Positions 18,343-28,339 of a DNA stretch of 64,000 nt are shown here, piece by piece. A program made the translations under genes and the position numbers. The stretch's first letter is position 1, and every line of letters begins with the position of its first letter. The DNA comes from Vibrio sp. DW001. Lineage in GTDB: Bacteria > Pseudomonadota > Gammaproteobacteria > Enterobacterales > Vibrionaceae. The notes below the pieces were generated by a model. That model had not been told where the DNA came from and ran no database searches. It saw nothing but the letters and a program-made list of their open reading frames with translations. The DNA is taken from assembly GCF_029016285.1 (NCBI RefSeq), contig NZ_CP091975.1:3348001-3412000 (forward strand). Reading direction: 5' to 3'.

Positions 18343-19347
18343 ATGGCTTTTAACATTCGAAACCGTAACTTTTTGAAACTACTAGACTTCACACCACGTG
18401 AAATACAGCATCTTCTAGAGCTTTCGGCTGAACTTAAGAAAGCAAAATATAACGGATACGAACAGCCACGCCTTACTGGTAAAAACATTGCTCTTATTTT
18501 TGAAAAAGCGTCAACGCGTACTCGCTGCGCATTTGAAGTTGCCGCATTTGATCAAGGCGCACAAGTCTCCTACATCGGTCCTTCTGGCTCACAAATTGGT
18601 CACAAAGAATCAATGAAAGACACGGCTCGTGTATTAGGGCGTATGTACGATGGTATTGAATATCGCGGTTTCGGTCAGGAGATTGTTGAGGTGTTAGGTG
18701 CTCACGCTGGTGTTCCCGTTTGGAACGGTTTAACCAATGAGTTTCACCCTACTCAAATTCTTGCTGATTTCTTAACGATGATAGAACATGGACGGGGCAA
18801 GCAGCTACACGAAATAACCTTCGCCTACCTTGGTGATGCTCGCAATAACATGGGTAATTCATTGCTTGTTGGTGCGGCAAAAATGGGGATGGATATCAGA
18901 CTTGTTGCCCCTAAACAATTCTGGCCAGAAGCGTCTTTGGTTGCAACATGTAAAAACATTGCAGAAAAGACTGGTGCAAAAATCACCATGACAGAAAACG
19001 TGCAAGAAGGCGTTCAAGGTTGTGACTTCCTGTACACCGATGTTTGGGTATCAATGGGAGAATCTCAGGAAGCTTGGGATGAACGTGTAAAATTGATGAC
19101 TCCGTATCAAGTTAACATGAGTACCATCAAAGCGACCGGCAACCCTCATGTGAAATTTATGCATTGTCTACCCGCATTCCATAATGATGAAACGACGGTT
19201 GGGAAAGAAGTCGCTGAGAAATATGGTATGTCAGGACTAGAGGTGTCAGAGGATGTATTTGAATCTGAACACTCAATCGTATTTGATGAAGCGGAAAATA
19301 GATTACACACTATTAAAGCAATAATGGTTGCAACACTAGGTCAGTAA
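18343..19347 (+). CDS. argF: Ornithine carbamoyltransferase (ArgF/ArcB)
   Basis: This enzyme interconverts ornithine plus carbamoyl phosphate with citrulline plus phosphate. The protein has 334 residues and carries the carbamoyl-phosphate motif STRTR near residue 55, [10 protein letters not shown], and the ornithine-site [14 protein letters not shown]. It resembles both Vibrio ArgF and the catabolic ArcB of Pseudomonas, so sequence alone does not say whether it works anabolically, catabolically or both. The argF-pyrB adjacency is the ancestral Vibrio order; the upstream arcA/arcC genes place it in the ADI pathway as well. A strong terminator follows. Confidence 0.93.
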   Translation: MAFNIRNRNFLKLLDFTPREIQHLLELSAELKKAKYNGYEQPRLTGKNIALIFEKASTRTRCAFEVAAFDQGAQVSYIGPSGSQIGHKESMKDTARVLGRMYDGIEYRGFGQEIVEVLGAHAGVPVWNGLTNEFHPTQILADFLTMIEHGRGKQLHEITFAYLGDARNNMGNSLLVGAAKMGMDIRLVAPKQFWPEASLVATCKNIAEKTGAKITMTENVQEGVQGCDFLYTDVWVSMGESQEAWDERVKLMTPYQVNMSTIKATGNPHVKFMHCLPAFHNDETTVGKEVAEKYGMSGLEVSEDVFESEHSIVFDEAENRLHTIKAIMVATLGQ

Positions 19348-19360
19348 CGGTTTAAGATAA

Positions 19361-19405
19361 CCGAGAATTACAGATCAAGTTTTCTGTTATTCTCGGCTTT
19401 TTTAT
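19361..19405 (+). terminator. Rho-independent terminator after argF/arcB
   Basis: CCGAGAATTACAG pairs with CTGTTATTCTCGG (one mismatch in 13) across a 10-base loop, followed by CTTTTTTA. It separates the arc unit from the pyr unit. Confidence 0.9.
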
Positions 19406-19544
19406 TCACTGCACAAGATGACTTATTGAAACCATCATTTTTCACATAAATTACTTAACCGATTGTTTTAAAGATTAAAATGTATGCCTTCATGTGTTCC
19501 TCAATCGTAATGTAATGCATTTCATTAAAAGTTGATGTAATCGC

Positions 19545-19572
19545 TTGCGTTCACAAAAAAGGCGAGTATAAT
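19545..19572 (+). promoter_or_regulatory. pyrL-pyrBI promoter
   Basis: TTGCGT (19545-19550) and a perfect TATAAT (19567-19572) are separated by 16 bases. Transcription would begin near 19579, about 25 bases before the leader peptide start. This is the expected arrangement for an attenuation-controlled pyrBI operon. Confidence 0.75.
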
Positions 19573-19603
19573 CTCCGGCAATTTGTCTAAACAGAGATAG
19601 AAA

Positions 19604-19780
19604 ATGAACCCTGTAGAACTAAAAAATCAGGTGTGCTGCCGACTGGTATCGGCATTATATTCATTTCTTGTTTTTGTTATTTTGTTCAATAAAGCCTCCT
19701 TGTTTAAGGGGGCTTTTTTTTGTCTAAATGATTTATACCAACTAAAAAGGGAAGAGCGTCATGGCGAACTCGCTGTTTAA
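19604..19780 (+). CDS. pyrL: pyrBI leader peptide
   Basis: A 58-codon leader begins at the ATG of 19604 and ends at TAA 19778-19780, 20 bases inside pyrB. Its middle is encoded by a U-rich tract (TTTCTTGTTTTTGTTATTTT, about 19664-19683), the expected RNA polymerase pause zone, and the terminator hairpin lies within the coding frame. When UTP is low, polymerase stalls in the U tract, the ribosome catches up and its presence disrupts the terminator, so pyrBI is transcribed. The peptide sequence itself (starting [16 protein letters not shown]) probably has no function. In E. coli pyrL is 44 codons, so this one is longer. Confidence 0.75.
   Translation: MNPVELKNQVCCRLVSALYSFLVFVILFNKASLFKGAFFCLNDLYQLKREERHGELAV
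19692..19722 (+). terminator. pyrBI UTP-sensing attenuator
   Basis: AGCCTCCTT pairs with AAGGGGGCT (one G-U) around a GTTT loop, followed by eight T residues, all inside the pyrL reading frame and 40 bases before pyrB. With the upstream U-rich pause tract it forms a complete pyrBI-type attenuator. Confidence 0.9.
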
Positions 19781-20690
19781 AAAGCACATCATTTCCATCC
19801 CAGAATTTCAACGCAATGAGCTTGAATTAATCGTAGAAACCGCTGGTAAACTGAAATCTGAACCCAATCCAGAACTCTTGAAAAATAAAGTCATCGCAAG
19901 CTGTTTTTTTGAGCCATCTACTCGTACACGCCTTTCGTTCGAGACCGCTATCCAACGCCTAGGCGGAACCGTCATTGGTTTTGATAATGGTGGTAATACG
20001 TCTCTGGCTAAAAAGGGGGAAACACTTGCTGACTCTGTACAGGTTATTTCCTCGTATGTAGATGCCTTTGTCATGCGCCATCCTCAAGAAGGGGCAGCGA
20101 GACTCGCTTCTGAATTTTCAAACGGCATACCCGTTATTAATGGTGGAGATGGGGCAAACCAACACCCAACCCAGACTTTGCTTGACCTATTCTCAATATA
20201 TGAAACTCAGGGCCGACTGGACAACCTCAATGTTGCTCTTGTGGGTGATTTAAAATATGGTCGAACCGTTCACTCATTGACCCAAGCCTTAGCTAAGTTT
20301 GAGAATAACCGTTTCTTCTTTATTGCACCTGATGTACTCGCGATGCCTGATTATATATGTGAGGAGCTGGACAACGCTGGTATCCCTTACAGTTTGCATA
20401 CGGAAATGGATGATGTGATACCTGAGCTAGATATTCTCTATATGACTCGAGTTCAAAAAGAGCGATTTGATGAATCTGAGTACGCCCATATCAAATCTGC
20501 ATTTATCCTTTCAGCCGAGCAACTTTCTGACGCCCGAGAAAACATGAAAGTACTCCATCCACTACCACGAGTAGATGAAATCGCCAACGATGTAGATAAA
20601 ACCAAACATGCTTATTATTTTCAACAAGCAGAAAATGGCGTTTACGCACGTGAAGCACTACTCGCACTAGTACTTAATCAAGATCTTTAA
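19761..20690 (+). CDS. pyrB: Aspartate carbamoyltransferase catalytic subunit PyrB
   Basis: PyrB condenses carbamoyl phosphate with aspartate to form carbamoyl aspartate, the committed step of pyrimidine synthesis. The protein has 309 residues. It has the carbamoyl-phosphate motif [12 protein letters not shown] near residue 50, HPTQTLLDL near residue 135, and the aspartate-site region around the MTRVQKERF segment. Control is by the attenuator directly upstream. PyrI follows after 14 bases, giving the c6r6 holoenzyme. It shares its substrate carbamoyl phosphate with the ArcC/ArgF genes just upstream. Confidence 0.97.
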   Translation: MANSLFKKHIISIPEFQRNELELIVETAGKLKSEPNPELLKNKVIASCFFEPSTRTRLSFETAIQRLGGTVIGFDNGGNTSLAKKGETLADSVQVISSYVDAFVMRHPQEGAARLASEFSNGIPVINGGDGANQHPTQTLLDLFSIYETQGRLDNLNVALVGDLKYGRTVHSLTQALAKFENNRFFFIAPDVLAMPDYICEELDNAGIPYSLHTEMDDVIPELDILYMTRVQKERFDESEYAHIKSAFILSAEQLSDARENMKVLHPLPRVDEIANDVDKTKHAYYFQQAENGVYAREALLALVLNQDL

Positions 20691-20704
20691 GTGAGGAATA
20701 ACAA

Positions 20705-21169
20705 ATGGTAAACAAGGCACATCTACAAGTAGAAGCAATTAAGAACGGCTCTGTCATTGACCATATTCCTGCTCACGTAGGGATAAAGGTACTTAAGTTA
20801 TTTAGGATGCATAAGAGTGAACAACGCATCACCATGGGACTTAACCTACCTTCATCAGCATTGGGCGCTAAAGATCTGATCAAAATTGAAAATGTCTACA
20901 TCACCGAGGATCAAGCCAATCAATTGGCCTTGTATGCTCCCAATGCGACCGTTAACCAAATCGAAAATTATGAAGTTACCAAAAAACTTGCACTCGATTT
21001 TCCTGATAAAATTGAAGCGGTATTCTCGTGTCCAAATACAAATTGCATCTCGCATGGAGAGCCTGTTGATAGCAACTTCAGCGTCATCAAAAAAGTCGAT
21101 GATATCCAGCTAAAATGCAAATATTGTGAAAAAGTATTCTCTCGGGAAATTGTCACTGAGCGAAATTAA
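20705..21169 (+). CDS. pyrI: Aspartate carbamoyltransferase regulatory subunit PyrI
   Basis: PyrI is the nucleotide-binding regulatory chain that gives ATCase its CTP/UTP inhibition and ATP activation. The protein has 154 residues. The allosteric domain holds [18 protein letters not shown] at the N-terminus. The C-terminal zinc domain has all four cysteines, as CPNTNC and CKYC. It is co-transcribed with pyrB and followed by a long hairpin. Confidence 0.96.
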   Translation: MVNKAHLQVEAIKNGSVIDHIPAHVGIKVLKLFRMHKSEQRITMGLNLPSSALGAKDLIKIENVYITEDQANQLALYAPNATVNQIENYEVTKKLALDFPDKIEAVFSCPNTNCISHGEPVDSNFSVIKKVDDIQLKCKYCEKVFSREIVTERN

Positions 21170-21184
21170 CATTCTCAATTTAGG

Positions 21185-21215
21185 CAAATAGCTCACAAAT
21201 TTTGTGAGCTATTTG
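21185..21215 (+). terminator. Hairpin terminator after pyrI
   Basis: A 15-bp perfect inverted repeat (CAAATAGCTCACAAA and its complement) centred on one base lies 15 bases after the pyrI stop. The T tract after it is short, so it may end transcription in either direction or only stabilise the mRNA. Confidence 0.6.
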
Positions 21216-21565
21216 TGTTCGATATACAAAAAAAAAGAATAACTAGTAATCTCTCTCTTCCTTCCAATTGCTTCAACTCATTGTTAGCGCTCAGTTAATC
21301 TCTTTATGGCTCTTTTACTCTGGATAAATGACTTATAAAAATGAATATAAATACTCAATTGCACTTTAAATAGGCCAATTTACTATATTTTTATTTGGTG
21401 ATCAGGTTCAACAAAACCGTGTTTCTGCACTGTTAAAATCACCACAATGGGTAAAATTATCATAATGAATACAAATAGATAAGAAAAACCTATTAATTGG
21501 CTCTGGGTAACAAACGGATCATTGAACCAGCTTTCAAACACTCTCCAATAATTAAGGCGCAGTTC
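21216..21565. other. Intergenic region between pyrI and the argR paralogue
   Basis: About 350 bases, AT-rich, expected to hold the regulator's promoter. Two weak ARG-box-like sites are present: TGAATATAAATACT (21342, 12 of 14) and TGAATACAAATAGA (21466, 11 of 14), which could support autoregulation. I see no gene. Confidence 0.45.
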
Positions 21566-22057
21566 GTGAACAATCTTACTTATTCTAACGATTTCAAAAC
21601 AGCTAACGAAGATAGCATTACCGACATATGCAGACGTTTATTGCAACAGCAAAGCTTTAGCACACAAGAAAGTTTAAGGAATGAACTTATCGACCTTGGT
21701 TATGACGACGTAAGCCAGTCTACCGTTTCACGTATTTTAACCAAACTTAACGTTGTGAAAATACCCAACGCTTATGGAAAAAAGGTTTATTGCCTCTCCA
21801 TGGAAAATGAGGGCATTAGAGTAGATTCATCCATTTCGTCTCAGGTTGAGTTCGTTACCCATAACCAGCTTGTCGTTGTAGTGAAGACTCACCCAGGCAG
21901 TGCTCAACTCGTTGCGCGCATTATAGATATGCAGCCTCACGAAGAGATATTGGGAACGGTCGGAGGAAATGATACAGTGATGGTCGCACCAAAAGATATA
22001 AACCGTATTTCTGAATGCGAAGCGATAGTACGTAAGCGCCTAGGTATGTCTCTATAA
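21566..22057 (+). CDS. Divergent ArgR-family regulator of the ADI locus
   Basis: An ArgR/AhrC-type hexameric regulator. The N-terminal winged helix contains DDVSQSTVSRILTKLNVV, aligning with the E. coli ArgR helix NINQSKVSRMLTKFGAV. The C-terminal ligand domain contains KTHPGSAQLVARIID and EEILGTVGGNDTVMV. The residue aligned with E. coli Asp128 is Asn (codon 21968-21970), while Asp129 is kept. The GTG at 21566 has TAAGG 8 bases upstream and gives 163 residues, near the usual 156; a TTG at 21497 would add 23 residues. It is clearly unlike the canonical Vibrio ArgR, which normally lies elsewhere next to mdh, so this is a paralogue. It probably controls arcA/arcC/yfcC-type genes. Confidence 0.88.
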   Translation: MNNLTYSNDFKTANEDSITDICRRLLQQQSFSTQESLRNELIDLGYDDVSQSTVSRILTKLNVVKIPNAYGKKVYCLSMENEGIRVDSSISSQVEFVTHNQLVVVVKTHPGSAQLVARIIDMQPHEEILGTVGGNDTVMVAPKDINRISECEAIVRKRLGMSL

Positions 22058-22183
22058 AACCGATATTTCATCAATAGATACTTTACCGCTAGTGCATCAT
22101 CGTTCACAACTGAATGGCTATGCGTGTGGCGCCTAGACAACCGCATTGGGTGAAATAATACATGTCTACATTAAGGATTAAAA

Positions 22184-22573
22184 ATGACTAAAGTACTTCA
22201 TACTGAACAAGCACCAGCCGCTATTGGCCCTTATGTACAAGGTGTTGATTTGGGTAATATGGTGATGACCTCAGGACAGATTCCTGTCATTCCAGCGACT
22301 GGGGACATTATTTCAGATGATATAGCCAAACAGGCTCGTCAATCATTAGAGAACGTTAAAGCCGTGGTCGAGTCTTCAGGATTAAGCGTCTCTAATATTG
22401 TTAAAATGACCGTTTTTGTCAAAGATCTCAATGACTTTGGTACAGTTAATGAAATTTATGGTCAGTTTTTTGATGAGCACAACGTTGCAAACTACCCGGC
22501 TCGTTCTTGCGTTGAAGTGGCCCGATTACCAAAAGATGTAAAGATTGAAATAGAAGCAATTGCAGTAAGATAA
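22184..22573 (+). CDS. ridA: 2-iminobutanoate/2-iminopropanoate deaminase RidA
   Basis: RidA hydrolyses reactive enamine/imine intermediates released by PLP enzymes. The protein has 129 residues, full length for the YjgF/YER057c/UK114 family. It has the N-terminal APAAIGPYVQGVD, the catalytic-site arginine in NYPARSCVEVARLPKD, and the C-terminal IEIEAIAVR. A TAAGGA ribosome-binding site lies before the ATG. Its position after pyrBI is conserved in Vibrio. Confidence 0.95.
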   Translation: MTKVLHTEQAPAAIGPYVQGVDLGNMVMTSGQIPVIPATGDIISDDIAKQARQSLENVKAVVESSGLSVSNIVKMTVFVKDLNDFGTVNEIYGQFFDEHNVANYPARSCVEVARLPKDVKIEIEAIAVR

Positions 22574-22598
22574 AACGGTTGCTCACTGAGAATTAAAT

Positions 22599-22632
22599 AA
22601 GCGCATCTGAAAGGTATCATATGCGCTTTTTA
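22599..22632 (+). terminator. Rho-independent terminator after ridA
   Basis: AAGCGCAT pairs with ATGCGCTT across a 14-base loop and is followed by TTTATG. It lies between ridA and the convergent acyltransferase gene, ending 15 bases before that gene's stop. Confidence 0.75.
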
Positions 22633-22646
22633 TGTGTCGTTAATAA

Positions 22647-23378
22647 CTATTTTTTTGTATTAAGGCGGTCAACTTCGGCGTCCAGATCTTCCAACTTCGC
22701 TTTCATCTGCTCACGGACTAAGTTTGCTAGCTCTCGGGTATTTTCTTTAGCGTAACCTTCTGTTTTTATTGGTGGCAACATCTCTACAATAACGTGGCCA
22801 TTATTCCAACGATTAAACTTTATTTTACCTTGGGTCGAGCTACAAACAATCGGGATAATAGGGACACCAGCACCTATAGCAGCATGAAATGCACCTGTTT
22901 TAAATGGCAATAATCCACGTCCTCGTGAACGTGTACCTTCTGGAAACATCCAGACCGATACATCACTCGATTTCATACTATCCACCACCTGATCGATCGT
23001 ACCTTTCGCTTTCGAACGGTTGAAGCGATCGATCAGAATGTTTCCAGTGATCCAATAAAGTTGACCGAACAGTGGAACCCAAACCAAACTTTTTTTCCCA
23101 ACTGTCACCACTTTCGGTGTTACTGCTGCGGACACAGTAAATAGATCCCAATTATTTTGGTGATTTGCTACGTACAAGTTTTGGCCTCTTTCATACGCAT
23201 CTTCTGGAAATCTTAATTCCAACTTAAACCCGAAGATACTGGCCATCTTGCAAAACTTACCACCGATAATGTAAACCAACTTGGGGTTACGTGGTGTAAG
23301 CAAGCTATACCCACAACCAAATACAAACATGAATACTGCAAATATTATCACTGCAATAACACGTAATAATGCAACCAT
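22647..23378 (-). CDS. plsC: PlsC-type 1-acyl-sn-glycerol-3-phosphate acyltransferase
   Basis: This membrane-bound acyltransferase adds the second acyl chain to lysophosphatidic acid to make phosphatidic acid. The protein has 243 residues, with an N-terminal hydrophobic anchor (about 5-25), the catalytic HX4D motif as NHQNNWD near residue 90, and the acceptor-binding FPEGTRSRG near residue 145. The C-terminal tail is charged. It is convergent with ridA and on the same strand as murA, but a terminator separates it from murA, so it probably has its own promoter. The genome may hold other PlsC paralogues. Confidence 0.88.
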   Translation of the reverse strand: MVALLRVIAVIIFAVFMFVFGCGYSLLTPRNPKLVYIIGGKFCKMASIFGFKLELRFPEDAYERGQNLYVANHQNNWDLFTVSAAVTPKVVTVGKKSLVWVPLFGQLYWITGNILIDRFNRSKAKGTIDQVVDSMKSSDVSVWMFPEGTRSRGRGLLPFKTGAFHAAIGAGVPIIPIVCSSTQGKIKFNRWNNGHVIVEMLPPIKTEGYAKENTRELANLVREQMKAKLEDLDAEVDRLNTKK

Positions 23379-23422
23379 TTAACTTCTCCGCGATGGTTAG
23401 TTGTACAAAAGAGTTAGAAATC

Positions 23423-23453
23423 AAAAAGCCGAAATCATCTAGATTTCGGCTTT
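23423..23453 (-). terminator. Rho-independent terminator after murA
   Basis: Read on the minus strand, AAAGCCGAAATC pairs with GATTTCGGCTTT around a 5-base loop and continues into TTTTTGATTT. It ends the mla-ibaG-murA transcript. Confidence 0.9.
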
Positions 23454-23469
23454 CAATTAATCTAGTTTA

Positions 23470-25009
<1,540 letters not shown>

Positions 25010-25315
25010 CTATTTTTTTATATGATTAACCAACATGGTTTCTATGTTGCTCAATTGGAATAATGTTCGTAACTGCTCCGGCACGAAGCTGAGCATTATA
25101 TGACAGTTTGAATTTTTTGCATGCTGAATTAAATGAATTAACATAGCCATTCCAGCTGAATCTATTCGGTGAGTCTGTTCAAGAGAGACTTCACATTCAG
25201 ATTGAGTCGGTGTCCAGCCTTGAATATCCACCCAAACGCTAGGAACAGAGTCTCGAGTAAGTTCACCTGAAAGAGCATAGCCATTGGCGTTTGCTTGCCA
25301 TTGACACTCACTCAT
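25010..25315 (-). CDS. mlaB: Phospholipid transport STAS protein MlaB
   Basis: MlaB is the cytosolic STAS-domain subunit that stabilises MlaF in the MlaFEDB ABC complex, which carries phospholipids between inner and outer membrane. The protein has 101 residues. The STAS region contains LEQTHRIDSAGMAMLIHLIQHA, with the conserved Asp-Ser-Ala-Gly turn. It overlaps mlaC by 4 bases, showing translational coupling. Confidence 0.9.
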   Translation of the reverse strand: MSECQWQANANGYALSGELTRDSVPSVWVDIQGWTPTQSECEVSLEQTHRIDSAGMAMLIHLIQHAKNSNCHIMLSFVPEQLRTLFQLSNIETMLVNHIKK

Positions 25316-25971
25316 TTTGCCTCTCCTTCAAATCGAATAGGCCTAGCGGACAAAACCATAAGTTCTTGAGAAACAGACGGAATACCTTCCTTTCTTATTT
25401 TTGGTCCCCACTCCGACTGCTTACTTGATAATAAGCTCACGCCTTCTGCTACAATATCGAAAGCCAACCACTCTCCGGTCTTTTTATTTTTTCTCAGCTT
25501 AAATTCAAGCCTAATATCAGGTCTTGGAGCGTCAACAACATCAACCTTAACACTCGTATTTCTCTTATTTGCGTCGACCGCTTTTTTGGGTTCAAATTGA
25601 ACGATTTGATCAGAGTATAACGTTAAGACCTGCGCATACGAAGTAACGAGGTATTCACGAAAAGCAACGACGAACTCTTTAACATTTTCTCTATTTTTCT
25701 CTTTTTTTAGATGACTACCCAATACCTTTAGCGCTGAGTATCGATAGTCGATATAAGGCATAAGTTCTTCTTCTACGACAACCTTTAGTATCTCAGGGTT
25801 TTCTCTAATACTTTCATTTTCCACTTTTAAGCGGTCAAATAAATTCTGAGACACTTCCTTTATCATCTCATAAGGTTGAGTTTTATCGATATCTTGAGCG
25901 TAACTATTACCCGAAATAACCGTCATCACAATGACAACTTGAATAATCTGTTTTATCCAACTCATACCCAT
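25312..25971 (-). CDS. mlaC: Periplasmic phospholipid-binding protein MlaC
   Basis: MlaC shuttles phospholipid through the periplasm between the OmpC-MlaA complex and MlaFEDB. The protein has 219 residues. A signal peptide covers roughly residues 1-25 (hydrophobic IIQVVIVMTVISGNSYA), and the mature part has the family pattern VEEELMPYIDYRYSALKVLG and a C-terminal AFDIVAEGVSLL segment. It overlaps mlaD by one base and mlaB by 4. Confidence 0.93.
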   Translation of the reverse strand: MGMSWIKQIIQVVIVMTVISGNSYAQDIDKTQPYEMIKEVSQNLFDRLKVENESIRENPEILKVVVEEELMPYIDYRYSALKVLGSHLKKEKNRENVKEFVVAFREYLVTSYAQVLTLYSDQIVQFEPKKAVDANKRNTSVKVDVVDAPRPDIRLEFKLRKNKKTGEWLAFDIVAEGVSLLSSKQSEWGPKIRKEGIPSVSQELMVLSARPIRFEGEAK

Positions 25972-26456
25972 TACTCCTCGTCAGAACCATTAACGCTGTA
26001 TAAAACTTGTCCAATGAGATCTTCCAATACCAAAGCCGATTTGGTGTCTTCAATAAAATCGCCATTACCGAGCATTTCAATATCATCATCGACAAAGCCA
26101 GGAATAAGTCCGATATATTGCTCACCAATCAAACCAGAGGTCAAAATTTCTGCGCTTGATGTTTCAGGGAACTGTCCATATTGGTCTTCGATAGATAAAG
26201 TAACCAGAGGTGTAAACGTCTCTTTATCTAAATCAATAGCACTTACTCTCCCCACCACGACACCACCAATTTTTACTGGTGAACGTACTTTAAGGCTTCC
26301 GATATTATCGAAATAAGCTTGTAGATTGTAGGCGTTTCCTGAACTTAACCCGGTGACATTTGCTACTTTAAATATCATGATTAAAACGGCGATTACACCA
26401 GCCAATACAAAGGCACCGACCCATAATTCCAATTTACGTGTTTGTTGCATTATCAA
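25971..26456 (-). CDS. mlaD: MCE-domain phospholipid transport protein MlaD
   Basis: MlaD is a membrane-anchored periplasmic protein that forms a hexameric ring with a lipid channel on top of MlaE. The protein has 161 residues: one N-terminal membrane helix (about 10-32), an MCE domain (about 40-118) with [18 protein letters not shown], and a C-terminal helix. It overlaps both neighbours (mlaE by 4 bases, mlaC by 1). Confidence 0.94.
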   Translation of the reverse strand: MIMQQTRKLELWVGAFVLAGVIAVLIMIFKVANVTGLSSGNAYNLQAYFDNIGSLKVRSPVKIGGVVVGRVSAIDLDKETFTPLVTLSIEDQYGQFPETSSAEILTSGLIGEQYIGLIPGFVDDDIEMLGNGDFIEDTKSALVLEDLIGQVLYSVNGSDEE

Positions 26457-27244
26457 TTCCCGAACATCAACGCTGTTAAGACAAAATCCAGTCCTAAAAC
26501 GGCTAAAGAAGAGTGCACTACCGTGCGTGTTGTCGCTTTACTTATACCTTCAGATGTTGGTATCGCATCATAGCCGTTAAATAAAGCAATCCAAGTGATG
26601 GTAATTGCAAAAACCATACACTTTATAAAACTGTTACCTACATCTCGTCCCAGTTGAACGGATGATTGTATTGCTGACCAAAAACTACCATGGTCGACAC
26701 CTTTCCAATCCACACCTACAATTTGACCGCCCCAGATACCAACAGTAATGAAAATCATAGCGAGCAGAGGCATAGAGATCAACCCAGCCCAGAACCTTGG
26801 AGCGATGACCCGTTTTAATGGGTCTACTGCCATCATTTCAAGGCTAGAAATTTGCTCTGTTGCCTTCATTAAACCTATTTCAGCCGTAAGTGCTGAACCG
26901 GCTCTACCTGCAAACAGTAATGCCGTGACCACTGGCCCTAATTCTCTTAAGAGCGAAAGCGTCACCATCTGCCCCAAACTGCCTTCTGCGCCATAATCAA
27001 TTAAAACAACAAAACCTTGAAGGCTTAGTACCATACCTATAAACAGACCAGAAACGACAATAATAGCGAGAGATTGGACACCAATACTGTAAAGTTGTTT
27101 GATTAATAGTGGAAAATTTTTAATTGGGTGCGGTCGATTAAAAATAGCCCCACTCAACATGATTGTCGCTCGCCCAAAAGACTGACAACGACTTATCGCA
27201 TTTGCACCCAAACTTTCTAAATAATTCAATAAAGGATTAAGCAT
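26453..27244 (-). CDS. mlaE: Phospholipid ABC transporter permease MlaE
   Basis: MlaE is the inner-membrane permease of the MlaFEDB complex. The protein has 263 residues with several membrane helices and the typical segments [15 protein letters not shown](G)[19 protein letters not shown] and the [13 protein letters not shown] coupling region. It is translationally coupled to mlaD and starts one base after mlaF ends. Confidence 0.95.
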   Translation of the reverse strand: MLNPLLNYLESLGANAISRCQSFGRATIMLSGAIFNRPHPIKNFPLLIKQLYSIGVQSLAIIVVSGLFIGMVLSLQGFVVLIDYGAEGSLGQMVTLSLLRELGPVVTALLFAGRAGSALTAEIGLMKATEQISSLEMMAVDPLKRVIAPRFWAGLISMPLLAMIFITVGIWGGQIVGVDWKGVDHGSFWSAIQSSVQLGRDVGNSFIKCMVFAITITWIALFNGYDAIPTSEGISKATTRTVVHSSLAVLGLDFVLTALMFGN

Positions 27245-27245
27245 T

Positions 27246-28040
27246 CTAATTTAAATCCTCTTCGATTGGCTTCGCTGGGTATCGAAATGGTACCGGACCA
27301 TCCGCATGCCCCATTAAAAACTGTTGGACCATAGGATCCGGATTCTCTGTTAATTCTTGCGGTGAACCGGATGCTATTATACGTCCATCGGCAAGTAAAT
27401 AAACTTGGTCAGCAATGCTCATCACCTCTGGTACATCATGAGATACTACGATAGAGGTTAATCCTAACGCTTGATTTAAACTTCTAATCAACTGAACCAA
27501 TACTCCCATCGTTATTGGGTCTTGTCCTACAAACGGTTCATCGTACATGATCAGTTCAGGGTCAAGGGCGATCGCTCTGGCCAGTGCAGCCCTACGAGCC
27601 ATGCCACCAGACAGTTCACTCGGCATTAATTCTTCCGCTCCGCGAAGCCCAACCGCTTCAAGTTTAAGAGTAACAAGTGTGTTGATTAACTCTTCAGACA
27701 ATTGTGTGTGTTCACGTAAAGGGAAGGCGACGTTATCGAATACGTTAAGATCCGTAAATAGAGCGCCAGATTGAAATAGCATGCTCATTTTTTTTCGTGC
27801 CTGGTAAAGCTGATTTCTTCTCAGACTAGGAATATTTTGGTTATCAAACCAAATTTCACCTGATTCGGGTAAAATCTGACCACCAATAAGTCGTAACAAT
27901 GTCGTTTTACCAATACCAGACGGACCCATAATTGCTGTAATCTTCCCTTCGGGCACGGTCAGATTAACATTATCAAATATCGTTCGGTCTCCCCGGCTAA
28001 AGGTAAGATTTTTTATTATCACAAAATCTTTTACTGACAT
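27246..28040 (-). CDS. mlaF: Phospholipid ABC transporter ATPase MlaF
   Basis: MlaF is the nucleotide-binding subunit powering MlaFEDB. The protein has 264 residues, with Walker [10 protein letters not shown] near residue 39, the ABC signature [16 protein letters not shown], Walker [12 protein letters not shown], and the switch histidine in VVSHD. It is the first gene of the mla operon and is divergent from yrbG; a shared 299-base region holds both promoters, where I could not assign specific boxes. Confidence 0.95.
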   Translation of the reverse strand: MSVKDFVIIKNLTFSRGDRTIFDNVNLTVPEGKITAIMGPSGIGKTTLLRLIGGQILPESGEIWFDNQNIPSLRRNQLYQARKKMSMLFQSGALFTDLNVFDNVAFPLREHTQLSEELINTLVTLKLEAVGLRGAEELMPSELSGGMARRAALARAIALDPELIMYDEPFVGQDPITMGVLVQLIRSLNQALGLTSIVVSHDVPEVMSIADQVYLLADGRIIASGSPQELTENPDPMVQQFLMGHADGPVPFRYPAKPIEEDLN

Positions 28041-28339
28041 AATCTCACTTTTCTAATTGGCTGATACTGTTAAAGCTATCAATTTAAACGATATAATATC
28101 GACAATCTTGGTTAAGATACATAAGATTCAGATTCTAACCCTATTTCGACTAGAATTAGTACTCTTTCTAGGCGTATAATTCATGAATTGAGCTAAGGAA
28201 TGCCCTGATTTGACTTTTGTAACTGAAAAGCGGGAAAACATTCCCACATCAAATTCTTCAAAATTAAACTTCCCTTTTAAATCGCTGAAAGTAAAATTAG
28301 CGGCCACTTGTTTAATAGTGCAATTTTGTAGGAATCATC

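Noticed and set aside
21342..21479. ARG-box-like sites upstream of the argR paralogue
   Set aside because: Scores of 11-12 of 14 in AT-rich sequence are weak, and the spacing is unlike known operators. Kept only as a note in the intergenic entry.
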